Positions 8,533-16,169 are shown, numbered from the stretch's first letter. The stretch: DNA of 40,949 nt from Candidatus Heimdallarchaeota archaeon (GCA_019056785.1 DXJV01000076.1:1-40949), one strand, 5' to 3'. Numbers and translations: made by a program. Notes: generated from the sequence alone by a model not told the origin.

Positions 8533-9267
8533 TTATTTAGTTGTAGCCAGCTCCTTTTTAATAACTAATTTGACAATGTGTTCCAATGACTTTAACAAAG
8601 GATTAAAGGCTTCAGGACGGTATTCTTTCTTGAATTTTCCTTCCTCGTTGAGGATGATCTCTTTAGGCGTGTTTTTTAAAAGAATTGATAAAGCATCTTT
8701 CGCCTGTTGGCAAGAGCCGCAAAAAATATTCCCGTCAAGATCAGGAAAGACATCCAAAACATCTGCCGCTTCAAACAATTGTCTAACATGTCTTTGTGAA
8801 ATTTTCGTCCCCCAAGGGAGGTCTTGTTTGTTAACGAAAATTGTATAGGGGATTTTTCCAGCTTTTATCTCTTCGCCTTTGAGTTCTTTTAGCTCTTTTA
8901 AGGACCAAATGTTTTCCTCCCAATTATTAAGGTCAGCATCGACAACAATAACCAACCCATGAATGCCCTTTAAAACAACCTTGCGTGTTTCTATTAAGCG
9001 CTTTTGTCCTGCAGTCGTGAAAACGTGGATCTTGAAGAGAAAGTCATCAGAGTTCGGTTTTTTCCCGAAACCAAAAACCGCCTGATCAAAAAATACCGTC
9101 CGTCCCGTTGCCTGATCCGCAACGGTCACAAAATCGATAACACTTTTAGGGTCCTCCAATGTTTTTATAACTTTAATAGCAGTGACTGTAAATGTCTTCC
9201 CTGACATACTAGGACCCCAATAACAGATTTTCAATGATCTGATTGTTCGGTATTTATGTATCAGCAT
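8533..9267 (-). CDS. MglA/Arf-like small GTPase
   Basis: 244 residues. G1 is GPSMSGKT (18-25). G3 is FTTAGQ (83-88), with Thr where Ras proteins have the Asp of DxxG, as in the MglA family (TVPGQ). G4 is NKQD (146-149), followed by LP as in Arf proteins. A CGSC pair (about 183-186) lies in the C-terminal half, which runs about 50 residues past the G domain core. There is no lipidation motif. The ATG is preceded by ggagaaag. MglA-type GTPases act as polarity switches in bacteria and have many archaeal relatives. It lies 30 bases downstream of the helical zinc-protein gene and is probably co-transcribed with it and with the actin and RHH genes, suggesting a switch acting on an actin-based process; this is inference. 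Confidence 0.8.
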   Translation of the reverse strand: MLIHKYRTIRSLKICYWGPSMSGKTFTVTAIKVIKTLEDPKSVIDFVTVADQATGRTVFFDQAVFGFGKKPNSDDFLFKIHVFTTAGQKRLIETRKVVLKGIHGLVIVVDADLNNWEENIWSLKELKELKGEEIKAGKIPYTIFVNKQDLPWGTKISQRHVRQLFEAADVLDVFPDLDGNIFCGSCQQAKDALSILLKNTPKEIILNEEGKFKKEYRPEAFNPLLKSLEHIVKLVIKKELATTK

Positions 9268-9297
9268 TTGTTACTTTCTCCATAGAATTTTTGTTTT

Positions 9298-10422
9298 TCA
9301 CTTATGGGCTTCTATGTGAATGATAACCTCTTTGCATTCTGGGCATTTCTCACTCCAGGGAATTCGAGCAAAACAATTAGAACAGATCATTTCAGGTTCT
9401 TGTTCTACTTCCCCCGGTTTGAAAAGCGCTTCTGGTTCTGGGTGCTTCATTAATGGTTGAGGGTCAGGTATTTCTTCAACTTTCTTAATATCTTCGCCTA
9501 ATTCTTTCTTCACTCTGTTGATATAAGGATTAACTAAATCGAGACGCCGGTTTGCTGCTTCTAATAATTCAGTATTGCTTTCAGAAAGCTTTACAGCGTT
9601 TTCGAAATAATGTTTGGCTTTTAAGAGGTAGAAATGTGATTCGTTTAATTGGTTATTGTTTGAATAGCCAACTGCAATGTAAAAACAAGCCATCCCCAAT
9701 TCTGTTGAGGCGAAAATCTTTACTCGAGTATCGGTTGTTTCAGGAAGATCAAAATTCATCATAGAAAATCGGTATGATGCTGCCCCCGCAAAAAGCTTAG
9801 CAGCACGCTCAAAATTGCCTTCTTTCCGAGCGATAAAGGCTTCTGCTTTTGTAAGTTCTGCTTCAATCTCGATTTTCCGCAATAGAAGCATTTGATAAAA
9901 GGGGTAAGCATAGCTTTCAGGCTCTGGTTTCAACTTTTTCATGAAAAGAATCGCCCCTTTTATTGCCGAGTAAGCAGAGATGAAGAAATAACGATATTGT
10001 GGACTTGTTTGGACGTGTTTTTGAGCATTTGCTTGATAGACGAGAGCGACCAAATAAAGTAAAATAGCAACCTCGTAATTCTCATCAACAAACCGGCCTA
10101 AATAACCATTGGTTAGTAAAATCCATTTGTTCTTTACTCCGAGTTGTTTCAATTTTGTTTTCATAAATATCTTTGCTAAAATCCTGGCGATTTTTTGGAG
10201 TGCTTGGATTTGTTGTACAGGTTCTTTCATGGGAAAGATAATATCAATAAGATTAGGAAGTTTTGTGAGAATTTCATCGACAATTTCAAGCTTAGCAGGG
10301 TTGCCTTCATTTTTACTGTTTTCAAGTTGTTTTACAAATCCTCTCAAAAAATTCTGCTCTTCTTCCAAATAATCATTGATGTCTTTTAATTCCAAGGGGA
10401 TCTTATAGAGATAACTCATCAT
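9298..10422 (-). CDS. Alpha-helical (TPR-like) protein with C-terminal zinc ribbon
   Basis: 374 residues, start ATG at 10422 with ggtga about 3 bases upstream; a second ATG follows directly. Most of the protein is predicted helix in antiparallel pairs, with stretches recalling TPR repeats such as AEAFIARKEGNFERAAKLFAG near 195-215 and AKHYFENAVKLSES near 270. A proline-rich linker leads to a C-terminal zinc ribbon, C347-x2-C350 and C360-x2-C363. TPR-like domains usually mediate protein binding. It sits between the RHH gene (32 bases upstream) and the MglA-like GTPase gene (30 bases downstream), so an adaptor role between them is plausible. It was not matched to a named family. Confidence 0.7.
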   Translation of the reverse strand: MMSYLYKIPLELKDINDYLEEEQNFLRGFVKQLENSKNEGNPAKLEIVDEILTKLPNLIDIIFPMKEPVQQIQALQKIARILAKIFMKTKLKQLGVKNKWILLTNGYLGRFVDENYEVAILLYLVALVYQANAQKHVQTSPQYRYFFISAYSAIKGAILFMKKLKPEPESYAYPFYQMLLLRKIEIEAELTKAEAFIARKEGNFERAAKLFAGAASYRFSMMNFDLPETTDTRVKIFASTELGMACFYIAVGYSNNNQLNESHFYLLKAKHYFENAVKLSESNTELLEAANRRLDLVNPYINRVKKELGEDIKKVEEIPDPQPLMKHPEPEALFKPGEVEQEPEMICSNCFARIPWSEKCPECKEVIIHIEAHK

Positions 10423-10454
10423 TTGTCACCATTTTTTTATGTCTTATAGATAAT

Positions 10455-11180
10455 TTATTCCACAACGACAATTGCGCCGATAGCATCGTCGAGTGAAGGT
10501 CTTTCCGGTTTAATTTCTTTGACTTTTTCGCCGCCTTCAGCTGTCTCTATCTTTTTAATTTTGGGCGGTCCGCCAGGGACCGATGGTTCGCGCTTTTTTG
10601 GTGTTGGCCTTATCTGCATGTCTTCTCTTGGAGGGGTCAATCTTTGAGGTGCTGCTGTCTGGCCTTCGCGTAGATTGTTCATCATTTTAGTCATAACTTC
10701 AGCAAATTGCCCAAAAACCGCTTGGAGGGTTTCTTCAGTACCTCTTGTGGTCTCTTGGCCGGCATTTAACCCAAAAACTCCGCGTTCTATACGCATTTTA
10801 AGCCGGATGGAATCACGAACCCATTCTGCTCTGCCGCCTGCAGGAATATTTTCTTCAATATATTCAATGATGTCCGCATGTTTGTTGGGACTAAGAGTAA
10901 TAACGATATTCATTGGTTCCGTCCCACGAGGAGACGTGGGCGTTTTTACAGAAATACTCCTCTTTAGAGCAGATATTAGGCTTCGCCTTTTGCTTTTTTC
11001 AAGTTGAGAACTGTCTGAGGCTTCAATCCATTCCTTTGGGATGGCCGCCTTCGTTTCTTTCTTTGTTTCTTTTCTTTGTTTTGTTTTAGAGCTGGTTGGT
11101 GTTTCCTTGCTTTTTGTTGGCGTCTTTTTCTTCTTGCTCTCAGCGGGCTTTTTTGTGGGCTCTTTAGAACTCATTTCCAT
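10455..11180 (-). CDS. Ribbon-helix-helix protein, ParR-like partner of the actin
   Basis: 241 residues from the ATG at 11180, chosen because aggag lies six bases upstream; ATGs at 11186 and 11174 are alternatives. The first ~65 residues are a disordered Lys/Thr/Ser-rich basic tail. About 90-133 fits a ribbon-helix-helix fold: strand MNIVITL, helix NKHADIIEYIEEN, a glycine turn, and helix RAEWVRDSIRLKM. After a helical segment (about 149-173) and a proline-rich linker, the protein ends in a hydrophobic peptide, LDDAIGAIVVVE. ParR proteins combine an RHH domain that binds parC with a C-terminal peptide that binds ParM filaments. The gene overlaps the end of the actin gene by about 17 bases, as expected for a coupled pair. 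No sequence-level match to known ParR is claimed. Confidence 0.68.
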   Translation of the reverse strand: MEMSSKEPTKKPAESKKKKTPTKSKETPTSSKTKQRKETKKETKAAIPKEWIEASDSSQLEKSKRRSLISALKRSISVKTPTSPRGTEPMNIVITLSPNKHADIIEYIEENIPAGGRAEWVRDSIRLKMRIERGVFGLNAGQETTRGTEETLQAVFGQFAEVMTKMMNNLREGQTAAPQRLTPPREDMQIRPTPKKREPSVPGGPPKIKKIETAEGGEKVKEIKPERPSLDDAIGAIVVVE

Positions 11181-12246
11181 TATCATCTCCTAAGTCTGAA
11201 ACAAATTTCCGAGCAAAAAGCTCAAACCCTCTTGAATTGGACATTACCGGGTCTTCGGGAATAATCAACATTTCAGGGTGTTCTGCCAATCCGGCTTGTT
11301 CAAATCCTTCCTTAATTCTATCACCAAAAATGTGTACGCCTCCTCCACATAAGATTATTCTCTCAATAATTGCGTCTGGGGGTAAAGTTCCTATCAGACG
11401 ATTAACCTCGTCAAGAATTACATCAGCGATGATATCAATATGGTATTCTTTCATGCCAAGAATGTCCCATTTCTCACCACCTATCGTGAGCATATCCATA
11501 CCTTGCGATAAAGCGGACATGAGATCAAAGGGACGAATGATCTTGCCGGTTTGATTTTGTAACTCTTGAGCAATCCGGTGGGTTAACGTGTCCGTTGCTT
11601 CTTCTAAACTCCCAGAAGCTTGTCGCATAACTCTCCCCTCATATAAGGTTAGAATGTCTGTTGAACCATGGCCAATATCAATGACTATCGCATCAACTGC
11701 CCGAGACTCACCAATACTCTTAAGCGTATAATAATATGTTCCGAAGGGTTCCGGCATAACAATACAATGTCGAATGGTGAGTTTCCGCTCAATAATTTCA
11801 CCTGTAGCTTCATTTTCGACATTTATTTCTAAATTGCCTTTCAATCCTTTGGCTAGTTTCACCATCTCTTTTTTGGAAGAGGCTACAGGGACACCTGTTG
11901 CCATGATAATCTGGTCATAGTTTTTATTTGACGTTAGGGCAAGAATGGCTTTAATTGCAAGGATAGCATCTTCAATGCTTTTGACCTTCCCTTCGCTGGC
12001 AATCTCTCGTTTCACTTCACTTTGTAATCTTGCAAGCTCACCAACATAAAGGCTTTTATCTTTTTCATGGATGACCAGGTTTTTCTCTAAAGATGCATCG
12101 CCACTAAACCCCCGCCATCCTTCTAAAGGCATCCCAACAATTGAAGGTATTTTTTTAAGAAGATGAGCACAAGATAGTTTAATCGTTGATGTTCCTAAAT
12201 CTATACCCATTGCACGATAGGTAGGCCGTAAGGACATTTCAATCAT
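11164..12246 (-). CDS. ParM/Ta0583-like actin-family ATPase
   Basis: 360 residues. Actin-fold nucleotide-binding motifs are clear: phosphate-1 GIDLGTST (14-21), phosphate-2 VIDIGHGSTD (188-197) and the adenosine motif IILCGGGVH (297-305). The ATGVPV stretch (117-122) and PEPFGTYYY segment (165-173) are typical of ParM/Alp and archaeal Ta0583-like actins rather than Hsp70 or eukaryotic actin. The length (360) suits that group. Family members form ATP-dependent filaments, often moving DNA. ATGs at 12246 and 12237 are both possible, with ggag 2 or 11 bases upstream. It is the first gene of the minus-strand cluster, preceded by a TATA box and a perfect dyad. Confidence 0.85.
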   Translation of the reverse strand: MIEMSLRPTYRAMGIDLGTSTIKLSCAHLLKKIPSIVGMPLEGWRGFSGDASLEKNLVIHEKDKSLYVGELARLQSEVKREIASEGKVKSIEDAILAIKAILALTSNKNYDQIIMATGVPVASSKKEMVKLAKGLKGNLEINVENEATGEIIERKLTIRHCIVMPEPFGTYYYTLKSIGESRAVDAIVIDIGHGSTDILTLYEGRVMRQASGSLEEATDTLTHRIAQELQNQTGKIIRPFDLMSALSQGMDMLTIGGEKWDILGMKEYHIDIIADVILDEVNRLIGTLPPDAIIERIILCGGGVHIFGDRIKEGFEQAGLAEHPEMLIIPEDPVMSNSRGFELFARKFVSDLGDDNGNEF

Positions 12247-12263
12247 TTCTCCAAAAGAATCTC

Positions 12264-12281
12264 AGTCAAGAGAATTTGACT
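12264..12281. promoter_or_regulatory. Perfect dyad AGTCAA-N6-TTGACT before the actin gene
   Basis: AGTCAA (12264-12269) and TTGACT (12276-12281) are exact inverted copies with a 6-base spacer. The dyad lies between the TATA box and the actin ATG, about where transcription would start, and is placed like an operator. The RHH protein encoded second in the cluster is the obvious candidate binder, by analogy with ParR autoregulation. A second dyad of equal geometry, CATTCA-N6-TGAATG, lies at 12449-12466. Confidence 0.5.
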
Positions 12282-12287
12282 CAGTAT

Positions 12288-12300
12288 CTATATTATATAT
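12288..12300 (-). promoter_or_regulatory. Probable TATA box of the actin operon
   Basis: On the minus strand this region reads atatataatatag. Its position predicts transcription starting near 12265-12270, within the dyad at 12264-12281, leaving a leader of about 20-25 bases with ggag before the actin ATG. Confidence 0.5.
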
Positions 12301-12484
12301 CTTATGAATAAATTCTTGCATTAGGATAAAAAGTATTGCCATTTTAACATTCCTTTTCTTCTTTGAAGAAGGTAAAATGCCCTACAATATCAAGGTTTTT
12401 AATCTGAGGGAAACTTACTTTTGAGTAGTGGATAAACAAAACATTACTCATTCAAAAAAGTGAATGCATTGGAGGTAGAAAAAT

Positions 12485-12766
12485 TTGTTTAAACAATTGT
12501 CTTCAAAAGAACTACAAAAAATCTATTCTGAACGTCCGTGGATAAATAAAAACGCTTTAACTAATCTCTTCCTTTCAGCCTTTGCAGAAGCAGTAATCCC
12601 GGCAATGGACCAAGCCATGGAAAAGATGTTTAAAATTCTGACCAGTACGGAGTTTATTGCAAAAATTGAAGAAGATGTTATCGATGAGTCTATTCAACGA
12701 GTAATAGCTATGATAAAAGATGATTTGAGGAAAGACCTGGTTAAAGGCATGTTATTTGATGAGTGA
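12485..12766 (+). CDS. Small helical protein, TTG start
   Basis: 93 residues. No family was recognised. The sequence is almost entirely helical and amphipathic, with no Cys and no transmembrane segment. The TTG start is supported by a full GGAGGT at 12471-12476, eight bases upstream, and no nearby in-frame ATG competes. The gene is divergent from the actin operon, sharing the 238-base region with the dyads, so it could be co-regulated with it. A terminator-like hairpin overlaps its stop. Confidence 0.65.
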   Translation: MFKQLSSKELQKIYSERPWINKNALTNLFLSAFAEAVIPAMDQAMEKMFKILTSTEFIAKIEEDVIDESIQRVIAMIKDDLRKDLVKGMLFDE

Positions 12767-12799
12767 AACCGAAACTCATCTTCTCACCTTTTTTTTGGT
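12758..12799 (+). terminator. Hairpin terminator after the small helical gene
   Basis: A perfect 7-bp stem GATGAGT (12758-12764) / ACTCATC (12774-12780) with a 9-base loop overlaps the stop codon. A T-run (12790-12797) follows about 10 bases later. The T-run also encodes the end of the convergent hypB gene, which stops at 12784. Confidence 0.5.
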
Positions 12800-13455
12800 T
12801 TTGCCTGCTCAATCCAAGTGATCCAATCATCAATAATTATTTTCTCGCCTTTCAAAGCAACTACGAAGGTCTTAATTTCAGGCTGGATCTCTTTGGCATG
12901 TTGGAATAAAATTTCAACCTTGAAGTCGGGGAAATACTCCAACAAGTCAGTTTTTGTGATGATGACTGCATCTGCTTCTTTGTAAATAACAGGATACTTT
13001 TTCGGTTTAAATGGCCCTTCAGGGACACTGGCCAAAATAATGCGGTAATCTTCCCCCAAATCGTGAGAGGATGGGCATACAAGGTTTCCAACATTTTCGA
13101 TGAACAAGAAATCAATGTCTGATAAGTCAATTTTCTCAAGCGCTTGAGTTATTAACCGGATATCAAGATGACACATCGAGCCTGTATTAATCTGCAGCAC
13201 TTTCACTCCATAATGCCTGATTCTTTCAGCATCGATAGTTGTGGCGAGATCACCTTCAATTACTGCTACTCGTTTTTTCCCTTGTAAACGCTTAATGGTT
13301 TCTTCAATAAGTGTTGTTTTTCCCCCGCCAGGGGAACCCATAAAATTAAAGGTAACAATGCCTTTTTCATGAAGCTGTTCACGAACCTCAGCAGCAATTT
13401 GCTCATTCTTCTTCATCACTCGCTCTAAAACCGGGATTTTTTTCGTTTCATTCAT
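12784..13455 (-). CDS. hypB: HypB hydrogenase nickel-incorporation GTPase
   Basis: 223 residues from the ATG at 13455, with gaggaaat upstream; an upstream TTG at 13482 is less likely. Family motifs: P-loop GSPGGGKTT, EGDLATTIDAERI, the nickel/zinc-site region TGSMCHLD, and FIENVGNLVCPSSHDLGE. The guanine-specificity motif reads TKTD in place of NKxD, a Thr for the usual Asn. There is no N-terminal His-rich nickel store. HypB delivers nickel to [NiFe] hydrogenases with HypA, in the cytoplasm. No other hyp or hydrogenase gene is in the window, so hydrogenase genes are expected elsewhere in this genome. Confidence 0.93.
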   Translation of the reverse strand: MNETKKIPVLERVMKKNEQIAAEVREQLHEKGIVTFNFMGSPGGGKTTLIEETIKRLQGKKRVAVIEGDLATTIDAERIRHYGVKVLQINTGSMCHLDIRLITQALEKIDLSDIDFLFIENVGNLVCPSSHDLGEDYRIILASVPEGPFKPKKYPVIYKEADAVIITKTDLLEYFPDFKVEILFQHAKEIQPEIKTFVVALKGEKIIIDDWITWIEQAKPKKR

Positions 13456-13746
13456 GATTAGGATTTCCTCGCTAAAAGCCAACTTGAAATGGTTATTAAA
13501 TAATTAGGTATTATTTTGACTATTATTTCCAATCTATTTGAGCTTGTCTTTTTTATCTTTGTGAATTCATTTACTGTTTTTTTCGTTTTCCAAATGATCG
13601 TGAGTTTCTACAATGAATTAATTTTTAAAAGAATAAGAACAATAAGTCTTTTGTAAATTAAGAGACATTATAGTTATTGATAATTAAATAGTTGCCAGCC
13701 TGCTCTAGCATTCAGTTCCTAAAATTCGTCAAGTGGAGACCTATTA

Positions 13747-14397
13747 ATGCCTATTAAAAGAGCCTCAAACATTACTTTAAATCCGGATGCCGCAAATGAA
13801 CTTAAAATTGTTCTTGTTGGTGATTCAAAAGTTGGGAAAACAACTCTATTGGAGACTTTAAAGGGCGATGGAATGATCGAGCGTGGCTATTCTGTTTCAT
13901 TACAACTCGAGTCTCGAGAAATTGCAAAAAACAGCTCCTCTCCAAAAGTCGGACGGATTTTCGATTTACGTTCCCAGAGATATTTCCCCTTTCTTCATTC
14001 CATTTATTATCATGGAGCAAAAGGGGCAATAATTGTTTTTGATGTTACTAATCGTCTTAGTTTCGAGTCAGTTATTAAGTGGCGTGACATTATTTGGGGG
14101 CATGTGGGAAAGATACCTTTACTCTTAGTTGGAAATAAATCCGACTTAAAAAACGACCCTGAGTTGCATATTTCTATTAACGAGGGGAAAGCCTTAGCAA
14201 AAGAGCTCTCTGCCCTTCAAGAAATACCGGTCCCCTATCTCGAGGTGTCAGCAGTCTACCACATTATTGCTTTTTGTGATGAACGTATCAAACCAATTGA
14301 AACAGAAGATATTTATCCTACTTATGAGGAATTTCGGAAACCGTTCTATATTTGGTTAATTGAAATCATTAAAAAAGGCGGAGAGACTAAGCTATGA
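13747..14397 (+). CDS. Ras/Rab-like small GTPase with altered switch II
   Basis: 216 residues. G1 is GDSKVGKT (25-32), G4 NKSD (130-133) and G5 SA (168-169). The G3 element, normally WDTAGQ, reads FDLRSQ (72-77): the Asp and the Gln-like position remain but the invariant Gly is Ser. This glycine contacts the gamma phosphate in Ras-type GTPases, so the switch is likely altered; this is inference. No C-terminal prenylation Cys is present. The ATG is preceded by gtggag at good spacing. The stop overlaps a 20-codon mini-ORF leading to the JAMM protease gene, so the two genes are probably one operon. A divergent Asgard Ras-superfamily GTPase is the best description. Confidence 0.8.
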   Translation: MPIKRASNITLNPDAANELKIVLVGDSKVGKTTLLETLKGDGMIERGYSVSLQLESREIAKNSSSPKVGRIFDLRSQRYFPFLHSIYYHGAKGAIIVFDVTNRLSFESVIKWRDIIWGHVGKIPLLLVGNKSDLKNDPELHISINEGKALAKELSALQEIPVPYLEVSAVYHIIAFCDERIKPIETEDIYPTYEEFRKPFYIWLIEIIKKGGETKL

Positions 14398-14456
14398 CAT
14401 GTGTACAGCCTAATGTGGTAGAGGAAAAAGACATTTGTGAAGTGCAAGTAATATGA
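14394..14456 (+). CDS. Candidate 20-residue mini-ORF linking GTPase and JAMM genes
   Basis: An ATG at 14394 shares ATGA with the GTPase stop, runs 20 codons, and ends in a TGA at 14454-14456 that shares ATGA with the JAMM start at 14453. A ggag lies 10 bases before its ATG. The encoded peptide has two Cys and several acidic residues, with no recognised family. Its role may only be to carry ribosomes from one gene to the next; a functional product is unproven. Confidence 0.35.
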   Translation: MTCVQPNVVEEKDICEVQVI

Positions 14457-15439
14457 TTCGGTCCGTTAATATTACAAAAGATGCATATTACCAAATGCTG
14501 AGGTACGTACTCAAATACGCTAACCCGGACAAAGCTTATCGGCAATGGCGGGAAGTTATCGGTTGGCTGATAGGCAAAGTTAACGGTGACTCTATCACAG
14601 TTCTCCAAGCAATCCCAATGACAAGCGGGAGCTCAATTTTTGTTCAAATAGCTGATTATACAATTTTGCCGAAAATTGCAGAAGAAGCGGAGAAACATGG
14701 TGCAATTATCGTCGGCTGGTTTCACAGTCATCCTTCTTTTGGCTTTTTCCTATCAGGTATAGACATTCGAACACAAAGATACCAACAAAGTCTTTTTGAA
14801 AATGCAATAGCACTGGTTTGTGACCCCACAAAAGTAAGTGAAACTGAACCCGGCATTCATGGATACCAGGTGAATATGGAGCAAACACTTGGAAACGATT
14901 ATCGTGAGTTGACAGTACACGTTTCTATAGATGAACCCTATCCCAAAGTGTTAAAAACTCTCTTACTAGAAGCAGGAATAACCCGTTCGTTTGCTGAAGT
15001 AATAGCGTATGAAGAATTAGCCGGGTTATTTGCCCTTGAAGGAATTGCCCCACCAATATCCCCTTCATTGAAAGGTGCAAGTTTATTACCAGCTGAACGA
15101 GAAGCGGTTCCTGAAATTGTTGCTTCTTATATCATCCATGATTCTCTTGAATATAATAGGGAAGGCTACCTTCAAATCAAAATTTCTAATGTTGGTGAAG
15201 GTATTGCTTTTGTGGTCGATTTTGCCATGCTTCCTTCTTTTGATTTTAAATTATTATCCATGTACCCACGACGGACCGTTGATCAGTTGAATTATGACTC
15301 AACAATTGTTGAGACTTTCAAAATCAAACCAACGCAAAGGGGCGAAATTTATCTTCCGAGCTTAACAATTTATTATTTCACTGCAAAGCAGCGAAAATAC
15401 CAGGTCACAGTACCAGCACAGAGAGTAATTGTGGAGTGA
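14453..15439 (+). CDS. JAMM/MPN metalloprotease with C-terminal beta-sandwich
   Basis: 328 residues. The JAMM zinc site is complete: E34, then H91-S-H93 with S101 and D104, giving the canonical HxHx7Sx2D. This is the active-site signature of Rpn11/AMSH deubiquitinases and archaeal JAMM proteases. About residues 1-150 form the MPN domain. After a helical middle, about 220-328 is strand-rich with pattern ISNVGEG...FVVDF...YFTAKQR, resembling an Ig/CARD-like beta-sandwich. No signal peptide, so cytoplasmic. Removal of ubiquitin-like modifiers is the likely role by family. It is translationally linked to the small GTPase gene upstream and convergent with a surface-protein gene downstream. Confidence 0.85.
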   Translation: MIRSVNITKDAYYQMLRYVLKYANPDKAYRQWREVIGWLIGKVNGDSITVLQAIPMTSGSSIFVQIADYTILPKIAEEAEKHGAIIVGWFHSHPSFGFFLSGIDIRTQRYQQSLFENAIALVCDPTKVSETEPGIHGYQVNMEQTLGNDYRELTVHVSIDEPYPKVLKTLLLEAGITRSFAEVIAYEELAGLFALEGIAPPISPSLKGASLLPAEREAVPEIVASYIIHDSLEYNREGYLQIKISNVGEGIAFVVDFAMLPSFDFKLLSMYPRRTVDQLNYDSTIVETFKIKPTQRGEIYLPSLTIYYFTAKQRKYQVTVPAQRVIVE

Positions 15440-15469
15440 AAAAAAAGAGAGGAGGAATATAGTTCTCCT
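15439..15469 (-). terminator. Terminator-like hairpin between convergent genes
   Basis: On the minus strand a 5-bp stem AGGAG / CTCCT (15469-15465 with 15454-15450) with a 10-base loop is followed by tctc and a T8 run (complement of A8 at 15439-15446). It would end the surface-protein transcript, about 10 bases past its stop. Confidence 0.45.
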
Positions 15470-15470
15470 A

Positions 15471-16085
15471 CTATTGTTTTGCTCTCCGCTCGCGAATCCA
15501 GCCAACAAGTCCAATAATAATAAAAGCAAGAATCGCCAGCAGTAAGATGACAAAAACGCCGTAAATGTATTTTGGTGCATCTTCACGCTTCACTTTGACG
15601 TTGACTGTTTTCGTCTCACCGATTTGTAGTTCGTAATCAACAACTTGCTCGTCGCCAACATCTTTAATGTCACGGTAATAAAGTTTCAATGAAACTGTAT
15701 AATTATCTTTCACAGGCCACTCATCGCCAATGATGTGTTGAAAAGCAAATGTCCGTGATTCGTGTGGGGCAACGGTATTTCTATTGGGGAGGGAATCAAA
15801 CGAGAAATCCTCAAAGGGTCTTATGTCAACAAATTGCCCGGTTTTATTAACTTCTAAAACTTCAACTTTAAGATAGGTTAGAATGTACGTGGCGAGAGAC
15901 TCATTATTATAGATAGTTCCTCCAAAAATAACAACATCGCCTTGATGAATGTCACCAGAAGGACCAATTCTATTAAATACTACTAAATGTCCTGCTGAAA
16001 CTTTTGCCAGGTTGGGCTCTATTACGAATGCTACTGTTAGAATGCATGTTAGAATAAAGGTTAATCGAAGTAATTTTTTATTCAT
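15471..16085 (-). CDS. Membrane-anchored surface protein with Ig-like domain
   Basis: 204 residues from the ATG at 16085; a GTG three codons upstream is an alternative. A basic N-terminus (NKKLLRL) and a hydrophobic stretch to about residue 25 form a signal peptide. About 35-160 is strand-rich with several NxS/T sites (NNES, NKT, NYT), resembling an Ig/CARDB-like fold. A transmembrane helix at about 175-196 is followed by a short basic cytosolic tail, RERRAKQ. The topology resembles TRAP/SSR-type or other single-pass surface proteins, but no family is claimed. It is convergent with the JAMM gene. Confidence 0.68.
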   Translation of the reverse strand: MNKKLLRLTFILTCILTVAFVIEPNLAKVSAGHLVVFNRIGPSGDIHQGDVVIFGGTIYNNESLATYILTYLKVEVLEVNKTGQFVDIRPFEDFSFDSLPNRNTVAPHESRTFAFQHIIGDEWPVKDNYTVSLKLYYRDIKDVGDEQVVDYELQIGETKTVNVKVKREDAPKYIYGVFVILLLAILAFIIIGLVGWIRERRAKQ

Positions 16086-16169
16086 TCTACTCACTCGAGA
16101 CTGTTTTTGTAGGAACTTATTTTCAGTTTAAGTTTTATTTTCTTTTAAAAGATTTCTTTCAGATGAATT

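Noticed and set aside
12784..13455. UreG or cobalamin-related GTPase in place of HypB
   Set aside because: FIENVGNLVCPSSHDLGE and TGSMCHLD are HypB-specific.
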